A program made the translations under genes and the position numbers. A stretch of 35,362 nt of DNA from Chitinophagaceae bacterium (lineage in GTDB: Bacteria > Bacteroidota > Bacteroidia > Chitinophagales > Chitinophagaceae): contig JAACZQ010000049.1 in NCBI GenBank assembly GCA_009996675.1, positions 1-35,362 on the forward strand, read 5' to 3'. The notes under the pieces were generated by a model, which was given only the letters and a program-made list of their open reading frames with translations, searched no databases and was not told the origin of the DNA. Positions within the stretch are counted from its first letter, which is position 1, and the number at the start of each line of letters is the position of its first letter. Positions 17,501 to 26,265 of the stretch are shown here, piece after piece.

Positions 17501-18589
17501 TTATTGCTTATCCAAAGGCTTCACCCCCAGTTTCGCCGCCAGGGCTTTCAGTTCCTCCTCAACAGACTCAAACAAAGGTATTCCTTCCTGCAGGCGTTGC
17601 TCCGCAGCTTCCCGCTCGGGATCGCCCGGAATCAAGACCCGATCATGACCAGCGGAGGGCTTGGCTGCCCGGAAACGGCCAATCCAGTGATCCATCTGCG
17701 CTTTGAATTCATCCGCAGGTCTGAATGCATCTACCCGCATGGCACCAAAGAAATGACCCAGCCCCTCTCCCGGCATATTCTCCGGCATGGGCACATAGGC
17801 CGGGAATGGAGGCGCCCAGGGACCATAACTGGCACCACTGAGAACAGCAGAGAAAATATCTACAATTGATCCCAGTGCATACCCCTTATGACTGCCATGA
17901 TCCCGGTCGCTGCCCAATGGTAGTAAAGCACCTTTCTTTTTCAGGATATTGGCATCCGTTGAAGGATTGCCATCTTCATCCTGCACCCAGCCCAAGGGCG
18001 CTTCTGCATTTTTTCGTTGTAACAATTCCAGTTTACCATTGGCCGCCGTGGTAGTAGCAAAATCTGCTACAAACGCTGGTTCTTTATTGGCAGGTATGGC
18101 TACGGCGATGGGATTCGTACCCAGCATTCTTTCAACAGAAAATGTAGGCGCCACCAATGCACTGGCATTGGTCATGGCCATACCAATCATGTCTTCCTGC
18201 AAAGCCATCATGGCATGATAACCGGCAATACCAAAATGATTGGTATTGCGTACACTCACCCAGCCTGTTCCCGCCAGGCGGGCTTTTTCAATGGCAACCC
18301 GCATGGCAAATGGCGCCACTACCAGCCCCAGCCCACCGCCGCCATCCACCACAGCAGTAGAAGGCGTTTCATGCACAATACGTATATCGGGATTGGCCTT
18401 GATGCGTCCCGCTTCCCACAAACGCACATAACCCACCAGGCGGGCAATACCATGACTGTCGATCCCCCGCAGATCGGCCGACAATAATACCTCCGTAGCC
18501 AGTAAAGCATGTTCGGCAGAACAGCCGATGGCCAGAAATGCAGATTGGGTGAATGCAAAAAGTTGTTGGTAACTGTACCTGTTCTCCAT
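17501..18589 (-). CDS. Ldh-family NAD(P)-dependent oxidoreductase
   Basis: A 362-residue member of the Ldh_2 family (malate/L-lactate/sulfolactate/ureidoglycolate dehydrogenases). These NAD(P)-dependent 2-hydroxyacid dehydrogenases have a fold unrelated to the Rossmann enzymes. Motifs visible are LRGIDSHGIARL (about 55-66), containing the conserved His of the active site, NTNHFGIAGYHA, MLGTNPIAVAIP and HKGYALGSIVDI. The exact substrate cannot be set from sequence. The gene is divergent from the L,D-transpeptidase-like gene (58-bp gap). It probably stands alone, because the gap to aspartate kinase is 191 bp. Confidence 0.9.
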   Translation of the reverse strand: MENRYSYQQLFAFTQSAFLAIGCSAEHALLATEVLLSADLRGIDSHGIARLVGYVRLWEAGRIKANPDIRIVHETPSTAVVDGGGGLGLVVAPFAMRVAIEKARLAGTGWVSVRNTNHFGIAGYHAMMALQEDMIGMAMTNASALVAPTFSVERMLGTNPIAVAIPANKEPAFVADFATTTAANGKLELLQRKNAEAPLGWVQDEDGNPSTDANILKKKGALLPLGSDRDHGSHKGYALGSIVDIFSAVLSGASYGPWAPPFPAYVPMPENMPGEGLGHFFGAMRVDAFRPADEFKAQMDHWIGRFRAAKPSAGHDRVLIPGDPEREAAEQRLQEGIPLFESVEEELKALAAKLGVKPLDKQ

Positions 18590-18635
18590 GCCCGCAAGTT
18601 AACAATAGATTTTAGCTCATGGATGGCTGATTTTG

Positions 18636-18643
18636 TAGCTTTG
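18636..18643 (+). promoter_or_regulatory. -7 promoter element directly before the transpeptidase-like gene
   Basis: TAGCTTTG matches TAnnTTTG exactly and is followed by four bases (AAGC) and the ATG at 18648, the same spacing as before bioA. No convincing -33 TTTG is seen at the usual distance (TTTT/TTTA only). Confidence 0.45.
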
Positions 18644-18647
18644 AAGC

Positions 18648-19925
18648 ATGAAGTACCTGCTGATCCTTTCCCTGCTCTTATCACTGGCAGAAGCCGCTGC
18701 ACAATTCTCCCGCGATTCTATTTACAGTGATTTTGTGCTCTACCAACGCAGAACCGATTTCGACCAATACCTCCGGAACAATACCATACAAAAAACATTC
18801 AGCAGCGGTTTCGATAAAAACCAGGAAGACTATTACCGGGAAGCCTGCTGGACCATCTCACAATTTCTGCTGGACAATACCACTATTCAACAGGGTATGG
18901 ATATGTTACTGGAACACTACCAGGAACTGCAGTACGATACCAAAAGGGCATTACTGGAAGCAATATATGGCGTTTATCCGCAACGATTCAGCAACCGGAT
19001 AGCTACACTGATTCAGACAGAAACACAGCAAAAACTGTTCGCCATGCAGGCAGCTTATCTTTTCCGGCAGAACCCCGGGCAGTGGCAGGAATATATACGC
19101 CGGCAAACAAGCACTTTGGTGCAACAGACCGGCACTACCTCCCCGCTGCTGGAAGAATTACTGAAATGGATGGACAATTACCAGCAACCCATCAGCACCC
19201 CACCCCTGGCAGATTTGTTTACACAGCAGCATCAGCTGGGTAAGAAGATGATCTATTCACTGCAAAGACAGGACCGCGATCAACCCGGGCTTGCTATTGT
19301 ACAGGACGCAGACGGACATTTTGTAAGAGACGAAAACGGCCACTTACAGGTATTTGCACAGCTCGCAAGATCTGCATCCAACCTGCCCTATTTTATTACC
19401 AATGGCAGTACCCCACAGGGACTGTTCAGCATACAAGGAACTGCTGTTTCAAATAATAAATTCATCGGCCCTACCCCCAATATCCAGCTGGTCATGCCCT
19501 TCGAAAATGATTCCGTGTATTGGCATGGACGATACGATTCCAGCCGTACGGCGCTGGATAATTACCGGCAATTATTACCGGAGAGCTGGCAGCGATATGC
19601 GCCTATCACGGAAGTATTGTATGCCGGTAAGATCGGCAGAACAGAAATCATAGCGCACGGCACTACTATTGATCCAGACTATTTCACGGATAAACCCTAT
19701 TATCCGCTCACACCTACTATGGGCTGCTTATGCGCCCGGGAAATCTGGAATATTTTTTCCGGCAGGATCAACCAGAGCGACCAATTACAATTGGCCAATA
19801 GTATGATCAGCAGTAAGGGAGATGATGGCTGGTTGATTGTTGTCAATATCGATAACCAACACAAGCCCGTGAGCCGTGAAGAAATAGAAAAAATAGTTGA
19901 TGACTGGGAAAAAAGCAGGCGTTGA
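18648..19925 (+). CDS. Exported L,D-transpeptidase-like (YkuD-fold) protein, divergent
   Basis: A 425-residue protein with a signal peptide (1-19, ending AAAQ), a helical middle (about 25-200) and a C-terminal domain that resembles YkuD L,D-transpeptidases. TPQGLFSIQG (255-264) is like the TPTGxFxI motif. It is followed by IGPTPNI, then EIIAHGTT with H337, and TPTMGCLCARE with C360 in the place of the nucleophile Cys and R364 after it. The normal SHGC-x-R/N is altered to TMGCLCAR, with an extra Cys362. The H-to-C spacing (about 22 residues) is a few longer than the classical motif. If active, it may link or attach proteins to peptidoglycan, or act on a related substrate. It is assigned by pattern only. 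It is convergent with the FAD oxidoreductase gene, 9 nt apart. Confidence 0.75.
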   Translation: MKYLLILSLLLSLAEAAAQFSRDSIYSDFVLYQRRTDFDQYLRNNTIQKTFSSGFDKNQEDYYREACWTISQFLLDNTTIQQGMDMLLEHYQELQYDTKRALLEAIYGVYPQRFSNRIATLIQTETQQKLFAMQAAYLFRQNPGQWQEYIRRQTSTLVQQTGTTSPLLEELLKWMDNYQQPISTPPLADLFTQQHQLGKKMIYSLQRQDRDQPGLAIVQDADGHFVRDENGHLQVFAQLARSASNLPYFITNGSTPQGLFSIQGTAVSNNKFIGPTPNIQLVMPFENDSVYWHGRYDSSRTALDNYRQLLPESWQRYAPITEVLYAGKIGRTEIIAHGTTIDPDYFTDKPYYPLTPTMGCLCAREIWNIFSGRINQSDQLQLANSMISSKGDDGWLIVVNIDNQHKPVSREEIEKIVDDWEKSRR

Positions 19926-19934
19926 TGATTGTCT

Positions 19935-21851
19935 TCAACGCAGCCGGATAGTCCCCTGATGATCCTTCTCCAGGTAATTCCAGAAAACAATTTTGTGAAA
20001 CAATACAGTCGCTACAACAGCCCTGGTTAATGGCTGTTGGGGTGCAACCGGCTGTATACCCATGGCTTTCCAATCCGCTGCTTCCAGCGACTTTATTTCA
20101 TACGAACGAATGAAACGAACCCCTTTGGCAGCTTCACTGGTATTATGGATATATCGGTTGATGGTATTGATGTAACGAATGAGTACCGGCACAGTTAATA
20201 CAGTTTCTTTTGATTTCAGGTTCAATACCAATCCCGGTATACTCGCTTCCAGGCCGGTTTTCAATTCCTGGACCGACATAACACTGTCGGGATAAAACAG
20301 TGTTTTATTCGACCACCCTTCACTCTTACCCACACCACGTATGATTCCCCAGGAGCCGATCCGTTGAATGGCTTCCCAACCGGATTGCCCGGGAGAAACA
20401 TCCAGATATGGCATGATATAACAACGTGCACCAATCAGTACGTCCTGTACAGCATTAACAGATACATCACGGGGCTGCTGCTCCTGCTGAATGCTCAAGG
20501 CAGCCAGTACACCAGCGGCCTGTCCGGTTAACAATACAACGGGTTGCAGCCGGGTACTGCCATTTATAATATTACTTACGGATATGCTTTTATCACAAAC
20601 CACCAATCCATTTACCTGTTTAGGAATAAGTGTACCCAGCGGAATCGTAAAGGAAGGCACATGCGGGAAAGGAATCGGAGGCACTTTGCCCGGATATTGT
20701 GCATGGTGATGGTCAACAGGATAATCACCCACAGCAATCCCGGTTTTATACAGGTTGTACCGGTCCGGGGTTTTCATATGGTTAATATTAAACCGTACCA
20801 GCCCCTGTAGCCTTCGGCCCTCGCGGTGATAGGGCATAAAAGCCATACCACCATCCATTTCATCCGGCGCCAGTCCAATATGGGATTGGCGTAATGTAGT
20901 CTGGAGAAAATAAATAAATCCGAGTGTCTGGTTTTTAGCCTGCTGGTAGGCACTGTCGCGCTGCCGGGGGGTAAGATCTATCACATTCAGGTAAAAATCA
21001 TTACCATGTGCGGGCCAGTTAAGCATGTATTTTGTTATACCGTTGGTGGTACGCAGTTTGCCATAGTCCAGCACTTTTTGTGTAGAGCCATTATAAGGTT
21101 GCAGTTTACAAGGCGCATCACTGGTACTGCAAAAATACCGCGTGGAATCATAACCGGCTGGCCGGGAGATCGTATGATTACTGCCTTTCCCAAAATCCTG
21201 CAGGGTGGCAGCCCAGGTCATGTCCTGTATGATATTGGTTTTCCCCGGAGCAATGCTTTCGCCACTTTGCAAACTGTCTTCTGTACCCACATCAAAACCT
21301 GCACCGGCACTGGCCAGCACATCGCCAAGATCCGTAGCATCAATGGTTCGTTTGGCCCTGATGGTGAGCGTAGCACCTCGGGCATTTACAAACACAACAC
21401 CTGTTACAGTATTTGCAGAACTGATTGCATGGTCGAAATACCATTGATACTGTACCTGCAGATTCGGTAATGAAGCCACCCAGGCTTTGAAGATACTGTC
21501 GCCCACATGGGGCTCAAAACAGGTTTCACTAACCCAGCCGGCAAAAAGGTTGCGGGTTTTGTAATGTTTGTATAAAGCTTCCCTAAATTCCTGCCAGATG
21601 CCGCTGTGCAGGGTATGATTTCCATCCGTACAACTAACCCCTGCCGCCGTTAACATACCACCCAGCCAGGGCGTTTGTTCCACAATGATTGTTTTCACAC
21701 CCATTCTGGCAGCCTGTATACCGGCTGCAATACCACCGGTTGTGCCACCTACCACCAGTAATTCTGTTTCCATTACCTGCTGTGCACCAACCATTCGGGT
21801 ACAGCAAACCATCGTCAAACACAGGAGAAATACTTTCATAGCATTAGTCAT
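19935..21851 (-). CDS. Exported FAD-dependent oxidoreductase with C-terminal SLH-like repeats
   Basis: A 638-residue protein of the FAD_oxidored type. After a signal peptide (about 1-24, ending VGAQQ) comes the dinucleotide-binding motif LLVVGGTTGGIAAGIQAARMG (about 32-52), ending in IIVEQ. Further family features are GGMLTAAGVSC, RTIDATDLGDVLASAG and a C-terminal FAD block ISVSNIINGSTRLQPVV. Residues about 490-638 contain two stretches like S-layer-homology repeats (AIQRIGSWGIIRGVG and ADWKAMGIQPVAPQQPLTRA), so it may be surface or cell-wall associated. The substrate is unknown. ATG codons at 21851 and 21839 are both possible; neither has a clear ribosome site. The ssb terminator abuts this start. 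Confidence 0.85.
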   Translation of the reverse strand: MTNAMKVFLLCLTMVCCTRMVGAQQVMETELLVVGGTTGGIAAGIQAARMGVKTIIVEQTPWLGGMLTAAGVSCTDGNHTLHSGIWQEFREALYKHYKTRNLFAGWVSETCFEPHVGDSIFKAWVASLPNLQVQYQWYFDHAISSANTVTGVVFVNARGATLTIRAKRTIDATDLGDVLASAGAGFDVGTEDSLQSGESIAPGKTNIIQDMTWAATLQDFGKGSNHTISRPAGYDSTRYFCSTSDAPCKLQPYNGSTQKVLDYGKLRTTNGITKYMLNWPAHGNDFYLNVIDLTPRQRDSAYQQAKNQTLGFIYFLQTTLRQSHIGLAPDEMDGGMAFMPYHREGRRLQGLVRFNINHMKTPDRYNLYKTGIAVGDYPVDHHHAQYPGKVPPIPFPHVPSFTIPLGTLIPKQVNGLVVCDKSISVSNIINGSTRLQPVVLLTGQAAGVLAALSIQQEQQPRDVSVNAVQDVLIGARCYIMPYLDVSPGQSGWEAIQRIGSWGIIRGVGKSEGWSNKTLFYPDSVMSVQELKTGLEASIPGLVLNLKSKETVLTVPVLIRYINTINRYIHNTSEAAKGVRFIRSYEIKSLEAADWKAMGIQPVAPQQPLTRAVVATVLFHKIVFWNYLEKDHQGTIRLR

Positions 21852-21900
21852 AAAAACACCGGTTTGCAGGTAAATAAATTCACATACAAACCGGTGCCGG
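21852..21900 (-). terminator. Terminator of ssb, adjoining the next start codon
   Basis: CACCGGTTTG (21857-21866) and CAAACCGGTG (21887-21896) form a perfect 10-bp stem with a 20-nt loop. On the minus strand it ends in TTTTT, which runs directly into the ATG at 21851. The loop is long for a terminator, so an operator-like inverted repeat is an alternative reading. Confidence 0.65.
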
Positions 21901-21922
21901 ATGTTGATTAGGGATTAAATGA

Positions 21923-22360
21923 TTAAAAAGGCAGATCATCCATCGGTTCCGTGATATCATTGGCAGCAGGTGCCGGTCCCTGACTGGTATAACCACCACT
22001 GGCCGGAGCCGACTGGTACTGTCCGCCACCCGATCCTTCTGTACTGCGACTACCCAACAGCTGAATATTACCTACCCGCAAAGAAAGCGTGGCACCATTC
22101 CGGCCATCCTGTGTTGTGTAGGTACGAACATCGGGATTACCTTCCACATATACCTGGGTGCCTTTTTTCAGATAGGGCGCAATACCGGTACGATCGGTCC
22201 AATATGCACAATCCACCCAAACCGTTCTGTCCTTCTGGTTACCCTGGGCATCTTTATATTTTTCTGTATGCGCTACCGTGAAATTGATCACATTCTTACC
22301 ATTCACATTATTCAGTACCGCATCCTTACCCAGGTTGCCAATCACGAGGAGTTTTATCAT
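21923..22360 (-). CDS. ssb: Single-stranded DNA-binding protein
   Basis: A 145-residue SSB: an OB-fold of about 110 residues (IKLLVIGNLGKDAVLN, then VINFTVAHTEKYKD, RTVWVDCAYW, GTQVYVEGNP), a Gly/Ser/Gln-rich flexible linker and the acidic tip ending PMDDLPF that recruits partner proteins. It acts in replication, repair and recombination by coating single-stranded DNA. The normal partner gene (rpsF/rpsR type cluster) is not here; it is followed by a terminator, so it is probably monocistronic. It is divergent from mnmA across 219 bp. Confidence 0.96.
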   Translation of the reverse strand: MIKLLVIGNLGKDAVLNNVNGKNVINFTVAHTEKYKDAQGNQKDRTVWVDCAYWTDRTGIAPYLKKGTQVYVEGNPDVRTYTTQDGRNGATLSLRVGNIQLLGSRSTEGSGGGQYQSAPASGGYTSQGPAPAANDITEPMDDLPF

Positions 22361-22421
22361 AACAAATCAGTTTTGGTAAATATCGTGGAAAAGCAGATTC
22401 AACCAACACGTAGTTCCCGCA

Positions 22422-22444
22422 AATTTGAGCCGCTGGTTCAAATT
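22422..22444. repeat. Hairpin-forming inverted repeat between ssb and mnmA
   Basis: AATTTGAGCC, loop GCT, GGTTCAAATT: a 10-bp stem with one G-T pair as plus-strand RNA. It lies about 62 nt upstream of the ssb ATG and 136 nt upstream of mnmA, and has no T tract. Function unknown; it could be an operator or a leader structure. Confidence 0.4.
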
Positions 22445-22551
22445 CACCAGTTACAGGCTCCGCCTGGGCCGTTGGGACAGTAATTTCGCATTTCGAAAGG
22501 ACAAAATGGCTGCCAGCCCCCCTCCCAAAAGCCCATATCAGGGCATTATAG

Positions 22552-22559
22552 TAATTTTG
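22552..22559 (+). promoter_or_regulatory. -7 promoter element of mnmA
   Basis: TAATTTTG matches TAnnTTTG exactly and lies 20 nt before the mnmA ATG at 22580, giving a short leader. No good -33 TTTG was found about 20 bp upstream. Confidence 0.5.
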
Positions 22560-22579
22560 CCTGCTTAATCAGTATACAA

Positions 22580-23689
22580 ATGAGCCGTAAAGGAAAAGTG
22601 TTGGTGGCGATGAGTGGCGGTATTGACAGTACCGTTACGGCACTCATGCTCCACAATGAAGGATATGAAGTGGTAGGTATTACCATGAAAACATGGGATT
22701 ATGCCAGCAGTGGAACCAGTTCCAAAGAAACCGGCTGCTGTAATATTGATTCTTTCAATGATGCCCGCCAGGCTGCCGTACACCACGGCTTCCCCCACTT
22801 TATCCTGGATATCCGGGAAGAATTTGGCGATTTTGTGATTGAGAATTTCGTGGAAGAATACCTCGCAGGCCGTACACCCAATCCCTGCGTAATGTGTAAT
22901 ACCCATATTAAATGGCGGGCACTGCTCAAACGTGCCAATGCACTTAACTGCGATTTTATTGCTACCGGTCATTATGCAGAAGTGCGCCAGCACAGCAACG
23001 GCCGCTTTGTGATCAGTAAAGGGCTTGATGAAACCAAAGACCAGAGTTATGTTTTATGGGGGCTGGATCAGGAACTGCTGAGCAGAACCATTATGCCACT
23101 GGGCAGTTATCATAAAAAAGATATTCGCCAGATGGCGATGGACATGGGCTATCCGGAACTGGCCAAAAAAAGTGAGAGTTACGAAATCTGCTTCGTGCCC
23201 GATAACGATTACCGGGGCTTTCTGAAAAGAAATGTAGACGGACTGGAAGCAAAGGTCGATGGCGGCTGGTTTGTTGACAAAAACGGTAAAAGGCTGGGCA
23301 AACACAAGGGTTATCCGTTTTATACCATAGGTCAGCGTAAAGGATTGGACATTGCACTGGGCAAACCCGCTTATGTTACGGCTATTGACCCCGATAACAA
23401 TACGGTTGTGCTGGGTGATGAATCGGATCTCGAGCAGAACGATATGCTGGTATCTAAAATCAACTGGATCAAGTACGAAGGTATTACCGATGGCATGGAA
23501 GCCATTACCCGCATCCGCTACAAAGACCGGGGTGCGCCTTCACTGTTATATACACACGACAACGGCATCCGTGCCCGTTTCTTTGAAAATGTGAAAAGCA
23601 TTGCACCCGGACAAAGCGCCGTGTTTTATGAAGGGAATGATGTAATCGGTGGCGGTATTATTCAGCGCGGCGAACTGGTGCTGCAATAA
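22580..23689 (+). CDS. mnmA: tRNA-specific 2-thiouridylase MnmA
   Basis: Cytoplasmic ATP-dependent enzyme that puts sulfur at position 2 of wobble uridine 34 in tRNA for Lys, Glu and Gln. The PP-loop is SGGIDS (12-17). The catalytic Cys pair is C103 in TPNPCVMCN and C204 in YEICFVPD, the two that form the persulfide/disulfide cycle. TGHYAEV and the C-terminal IGQRKGLDIALG and FYEGNDVIGGG beta regions match the family, at a normal length of 369 residues. It is convergent with the RsmB/NOP-type methyltransferase gene, 21 nt apart. Confidence 0.97.
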   Translation: MSRKGKVLVAMSGGIDSTVTALMLHNEGYEVVGITMKTWDYASSGTSSKETGCCNIDSFNDARQAAVHHGFPHFILDIREEFGDFVIENFVEEYLAGRTPNPCVMCNTHIKWRALLKRANALNCDFIATGHYAEVRQHSNGRFVISKGLDETKDQSYVLWGLDQELLSRTIMPLGSYHKKDIRQMAMDMGYPELAKKSESYEICFVPDNDYRGFLKRNVDGLEAKVDGGWFVDKNGKRLGKHKGYPFYTIGQRKGLDIALGKPAYVTAIDPDNNTVVLGDESDLEQNDMLVSKINWIKYEGITDGMEAITRIRYKDRGAPSLLYTHDNGIRARFFENVKSIAPGQSAVFYEGNDVIGGGIIQRGELVLQ

Positions 23690-23710
23690 TTAATTACCGG
23701 TCGTTTCGGT

Positions 23711-24901
23711 TCAGCCCTGTTTCCTGAACAAAGCAGCAAACATAGTGTCTGCATGAACGGTATACCCGGTAAGCAATTCCATTTTCTCCAATCGAAGCGA
23801 TGGATCCTTTTCCTGTATAAATGTTACCACAGCTTCATTCTCCTCCCGAAAAACGGAGCAGGTGATATACAAAAACCAGCCCCCCGGTTTTATGTTGGGT
23901 AGAATGGTAGACACTATCTTTCGCTGAAGGGTTGTATAGATCAGTATTTTATCATGAGCAAAATGATAGAGTTGTTCCGGTGTCCTGCCCCAGGTGCCGC
24001 TGCCGCTACAGGGCGCATCGCAAACCAGTAAATCTGCCTGAGGATACGGTTCCTTGCCTGCAGGACGCGTGAGGTCTGCAGGAAATATACGCTTCGGATG
24101 AATACCTGCCCTGTCCAGTCTTTTTTCCAGGTTCTTCAGGATCGAAGGACGTGCATCAGATACACTCAGTTCAATGTTTTTCCCAAGCAGGTCGTGAATA
24201 AGAATGGATTTACCTCCGCTGGCCGCACAGCAATCCCAGATATGTTTACCGGCTGGTTTGACAAAGGCCTTGGCTACCGGCTCTAAAAATTCCCCGATGC
24301 GTTGCGAACTGTAGTCCTGTATCACAGCATCGGCATCAATATCCAGCAAAGCATCCAGCTTGGTGGTATTCGGCAGGGCCAGACAAGCAGGCCCCATCTG
24401 TGTATAAGACAGTTTCGCAGAATCGAGTAGTTGTAAAACTTTTTGCTCACGTCCCGGTCTTAAACGGATAAACAAATCCGGCTGTTGCAGATAAGATGTA
24501 CCAAAAGCCAGCAGATCAATGCCGGCACTGGTTTCACCGGGCCAGGGGAATAAAGAAGCGAAGGAAAAACCGGGATATTTTTGAGTCAGTATCTGCAGGC
24601 GTTCTGCACGCAGCACTGGCCAATGCGACAACCAGGACTGATCATACACCTGATCCCAGACACCTGGTTCATCTTCCAGAATAAACAGAATAATACGCAA
24701 CCGGTCCGCATCTGGTAATTCAGCCAATATATGCCCGAGGCGATAATAGCTGTAACAAAGATGGGTAATAAATTTCCTGTCTTTGGAACCATGTTTTTTG
24801 TGATCAGCAAAATACTGTTTCAGGTAATGCACCAGGGGCAGGTTGCCATGATATTGATTGATCAGGCCAAGGGCTGTATTGAAATAGTATTGGTATCGCA
24901 T
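23711..24901 (-). CDS. RsmB/NOP-family RNA (cytosine-5) methyltransferase
   Basis: A 396-residue SAM-dependent RNA m5C methyltransferase. Motif I is WDCCAASGGKS (222-232), and the two-Cys mechanism is seen at C298 in CDAPCSGSGTW and C348 in YITCSVFREEN. The N-terminal 130 residues form a helical region resembling the NusB-like domain of RsmB but shorter, so the specific rRNA or tRNA site cannot be given. Homologs in this phylum are commonly called RsmB/NOP family. It lies just after the odhB terminator on the same strand, so it probably has its own promoter or is fed by read-through. Confidence 0.9.
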   Translation of the reverse strand: MRYQYYFNTALGLINQYHGNLPLVHYLKQYFADHKKHGSKDRKFITHLCYSYYRLGHILAELPDADRLRIILFILEDEPGVWDQVYDQSWLSHWPVLRAERLQILTQKYPGFSFASLFPWPGETSAGIDLLAFGTSYLQQPDLFIRLRPGREQKVLQLLDSAKLSYTQMGPACLALPNTTKLDALLDIDADAVIQDYSSQRIGEFLEPVAKAFVKPAGKHIWDCCAASGGKSILIHDLLGKNIELSVSDARPSILKNLEKRLDRAGIHPKRIFPADLTRPAGKEPYPQADLLVCDAPCSGSGTWGRTPEQLYHFAHDKILIYTTLQRKIVSTILPNIKPGGWFLYITCSVFREENEAVVTFIQEKDPSLRLEKMELLTGYTVHADTMFAALFRKQG

Positions 24902-24919
24902 GGTATTGCCGAAGGGGTA

Positions 24920-24956
24920 CAGATAACAAAACAGGATGTAAGCTACATCCTGTTTG
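24920..24956 (-). terminator. Terminator of the sucA-odhB operon
   Basis: AAACAGGATGTA (24929-24940) pairs perfectly with TACATCCTGTTT (24944-24955) around a 3-nt loop. The minus strand continues into TTTTGTTAT, so it ends odhB transcription, about 30 nt after its stop. It also lies only 27 nt before the methyltransferase start at 24901. Confidence 0.85.
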
Positions 24957-24985
24957 TAAAGTTATTCAGTTCTGTCTGCTTTGTA

Positions 24986-26212
24986 TTATACATCCAGCAA
25001 AGTCTTAACCGGATCTTTACCAAACAGCAGCAATTCCGGATTCTCCAGTAATTCTTTCACACGCACCAGGAAACTTACGCTTTCACGGCCATCGATGATA
25101 CGGTGATCATAACTCAATGCCACGTACATCATGGGACGGATCACTACCTGTCCGTTGATGGCCATGGGACGCTCCTGAATTTTATGCATACCCAGGATTG
25201 CGCTCTGAGGAATATTAATAATGGGCGTACTCATGAGGCTTCCGAATACACCACCATTGGTTATGGTAAATGTCCCCCCCTGTAATTCATCGGCTGTCAG
25301 CTTGCTGTCGCGGGCCTTACCAGCCAGTTCCACTACTTTACGCTCTACATCGGCCATACTCATGCTTTCTACATTGCGCATTACCGGAACGGTAAGACCC
25401 CTTGGAGTACTTACGGCAATGCTGATATCGGCATAATCGTGGTATACCAGGTAATCGCCATCGATATAAGCATTCACAGAAGGCCATTCGGCCAGTGCAA
25501 TAGCGCAGGCTTTGGCAAAAAAGCTCATGAAGCCCAGGTTCACACCGTGAATTTCCTTGAATTTATCTTTGTACTGCTTTCTCACTTCCATGATGCGGGT
25601 CATATCCACTTCATTAAAAGTGGTGAGCATAGCTGTTGTATTCTTAGCTTCCACCAGGCGACGACTGATGGTTTTGCGCAGGTTACTCATTTTCTCCTGG
25701 CGAATATTACGACTGTTCAGTTCTACACCGGCAAATGCTTTTTTACCAGGGTGAGACAGCGCTTCCAGAACATCCTGCTTCAGTATCTTACCACCAGCGC
25801 CGGATGCAGTGATGGAGCTGGGATCCACTTTTTTATCCGCAATAATGGCAGAAGCAACCGGAGTAGCTTTTACATCATTGGGCACAGCCGTAACCGGTGC
25901 CTGGCTTGCAGGAGCTTGGGCTTGCGGAGCCGGAGCAGCAGGTGCTTGCGGTGGTGCTGCAGCGGTTGCGGGTTTGGGAGCTGTTTCGTCTATCTTAGCC
26001 AACACATCGCCAATATTCAGGGTATCACCTTCCTTGCCTACCGTAGTAAGCACACCGGCTTGCTCGGCATTCACTTCAAAAGTTGCTTTTTCGCTTTCCA
26101 GTTCTGCTATCACTTCATCACGCTCTACCCATTCACCATCTTTTTTGGTCCACTTCAACAGTGTTACTTCACTGATAGACTCCCCTACGGTAGGTACTTT
26201 AATCTCAATCAT
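24986..26212 (-). CDS. odhB: Dihydrolipoyllysine succinyltransferase, E2 of 2-oxoglutarate dehydrogenase
   Basis: E2 component of the 2-oxoglutarate dehydrogenase complex: it transfers the succinyl group from lipoyl to CoA in the TCA cycle. There is one lipoyl domain (1-75) with lipoylation site K42 in [11 protein letters not shown], then an Ala/Pro-rich linker (about 76-112). A peripheral-subunit binding segment lies at about 113-155, and the catalytic domain (about 175-408) ends in the active-site motif [11 protein letters not shown] (H370, D374). It starts 53 nt after sucA and is followed by its terminator, as expected for the operon. The E3 lipoamide dehydrogenase gene is not in this window. 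Confidence 0.97.
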   Translation of the reverse strand: MIEIKVPTVGESISEVTLLKWTKKDGEWVERDEVIAELESEKATFEVNAEQAGVLTTVGKEGDTLNIGDVLAKIDETAPKPATAAAPPQAPAAPAPQAQAPASQAPVTAVPNDVKATPVASAIIADKKVDPSSITASGAGGKILKQDVLEALSHPGKKAFAGVELNSRNIRQEKMSNLRKTISRRLVEAKNTTAMLTTFNEVDMTRIMEVRKQYKDKFKEIHGVNLGFMSFFAKACAIALAEWPSVNAYIDGDYLVYHDYADISIAVSTPRGLTVPVMRNVESMSMADVERKVVELAGKARDSKLTADELQGGTFTITNGGVFGSLMSTPIINIPQSAILGMHKIQERPMAINGQVVIRPMMYVALSYDHRIIDGRESVSFLVRVKELLENPELLLFGKDPVKTLLDV

Positions 26213-26265
26213 GGTTCCCTTAATTTACGATGTACTGCAGTATTCCGCAATACCTGTTAATATGT

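Noticed and set aside
24929..24955. Perfect 12-bp hairpin considered as a small RNA or mobile-element end
   Set aside because: Its position after the odhB stop and the following T-rich tract on the minus strand fit a plain terminator.
25439..26260. A 273-residue frame antisense to odhB
   Set aside because: It lies over a complete E2 gene with lipoyl and catalytic motifs; its translation is low-complexity Ser/Cys/Arg-rich and matches no family.
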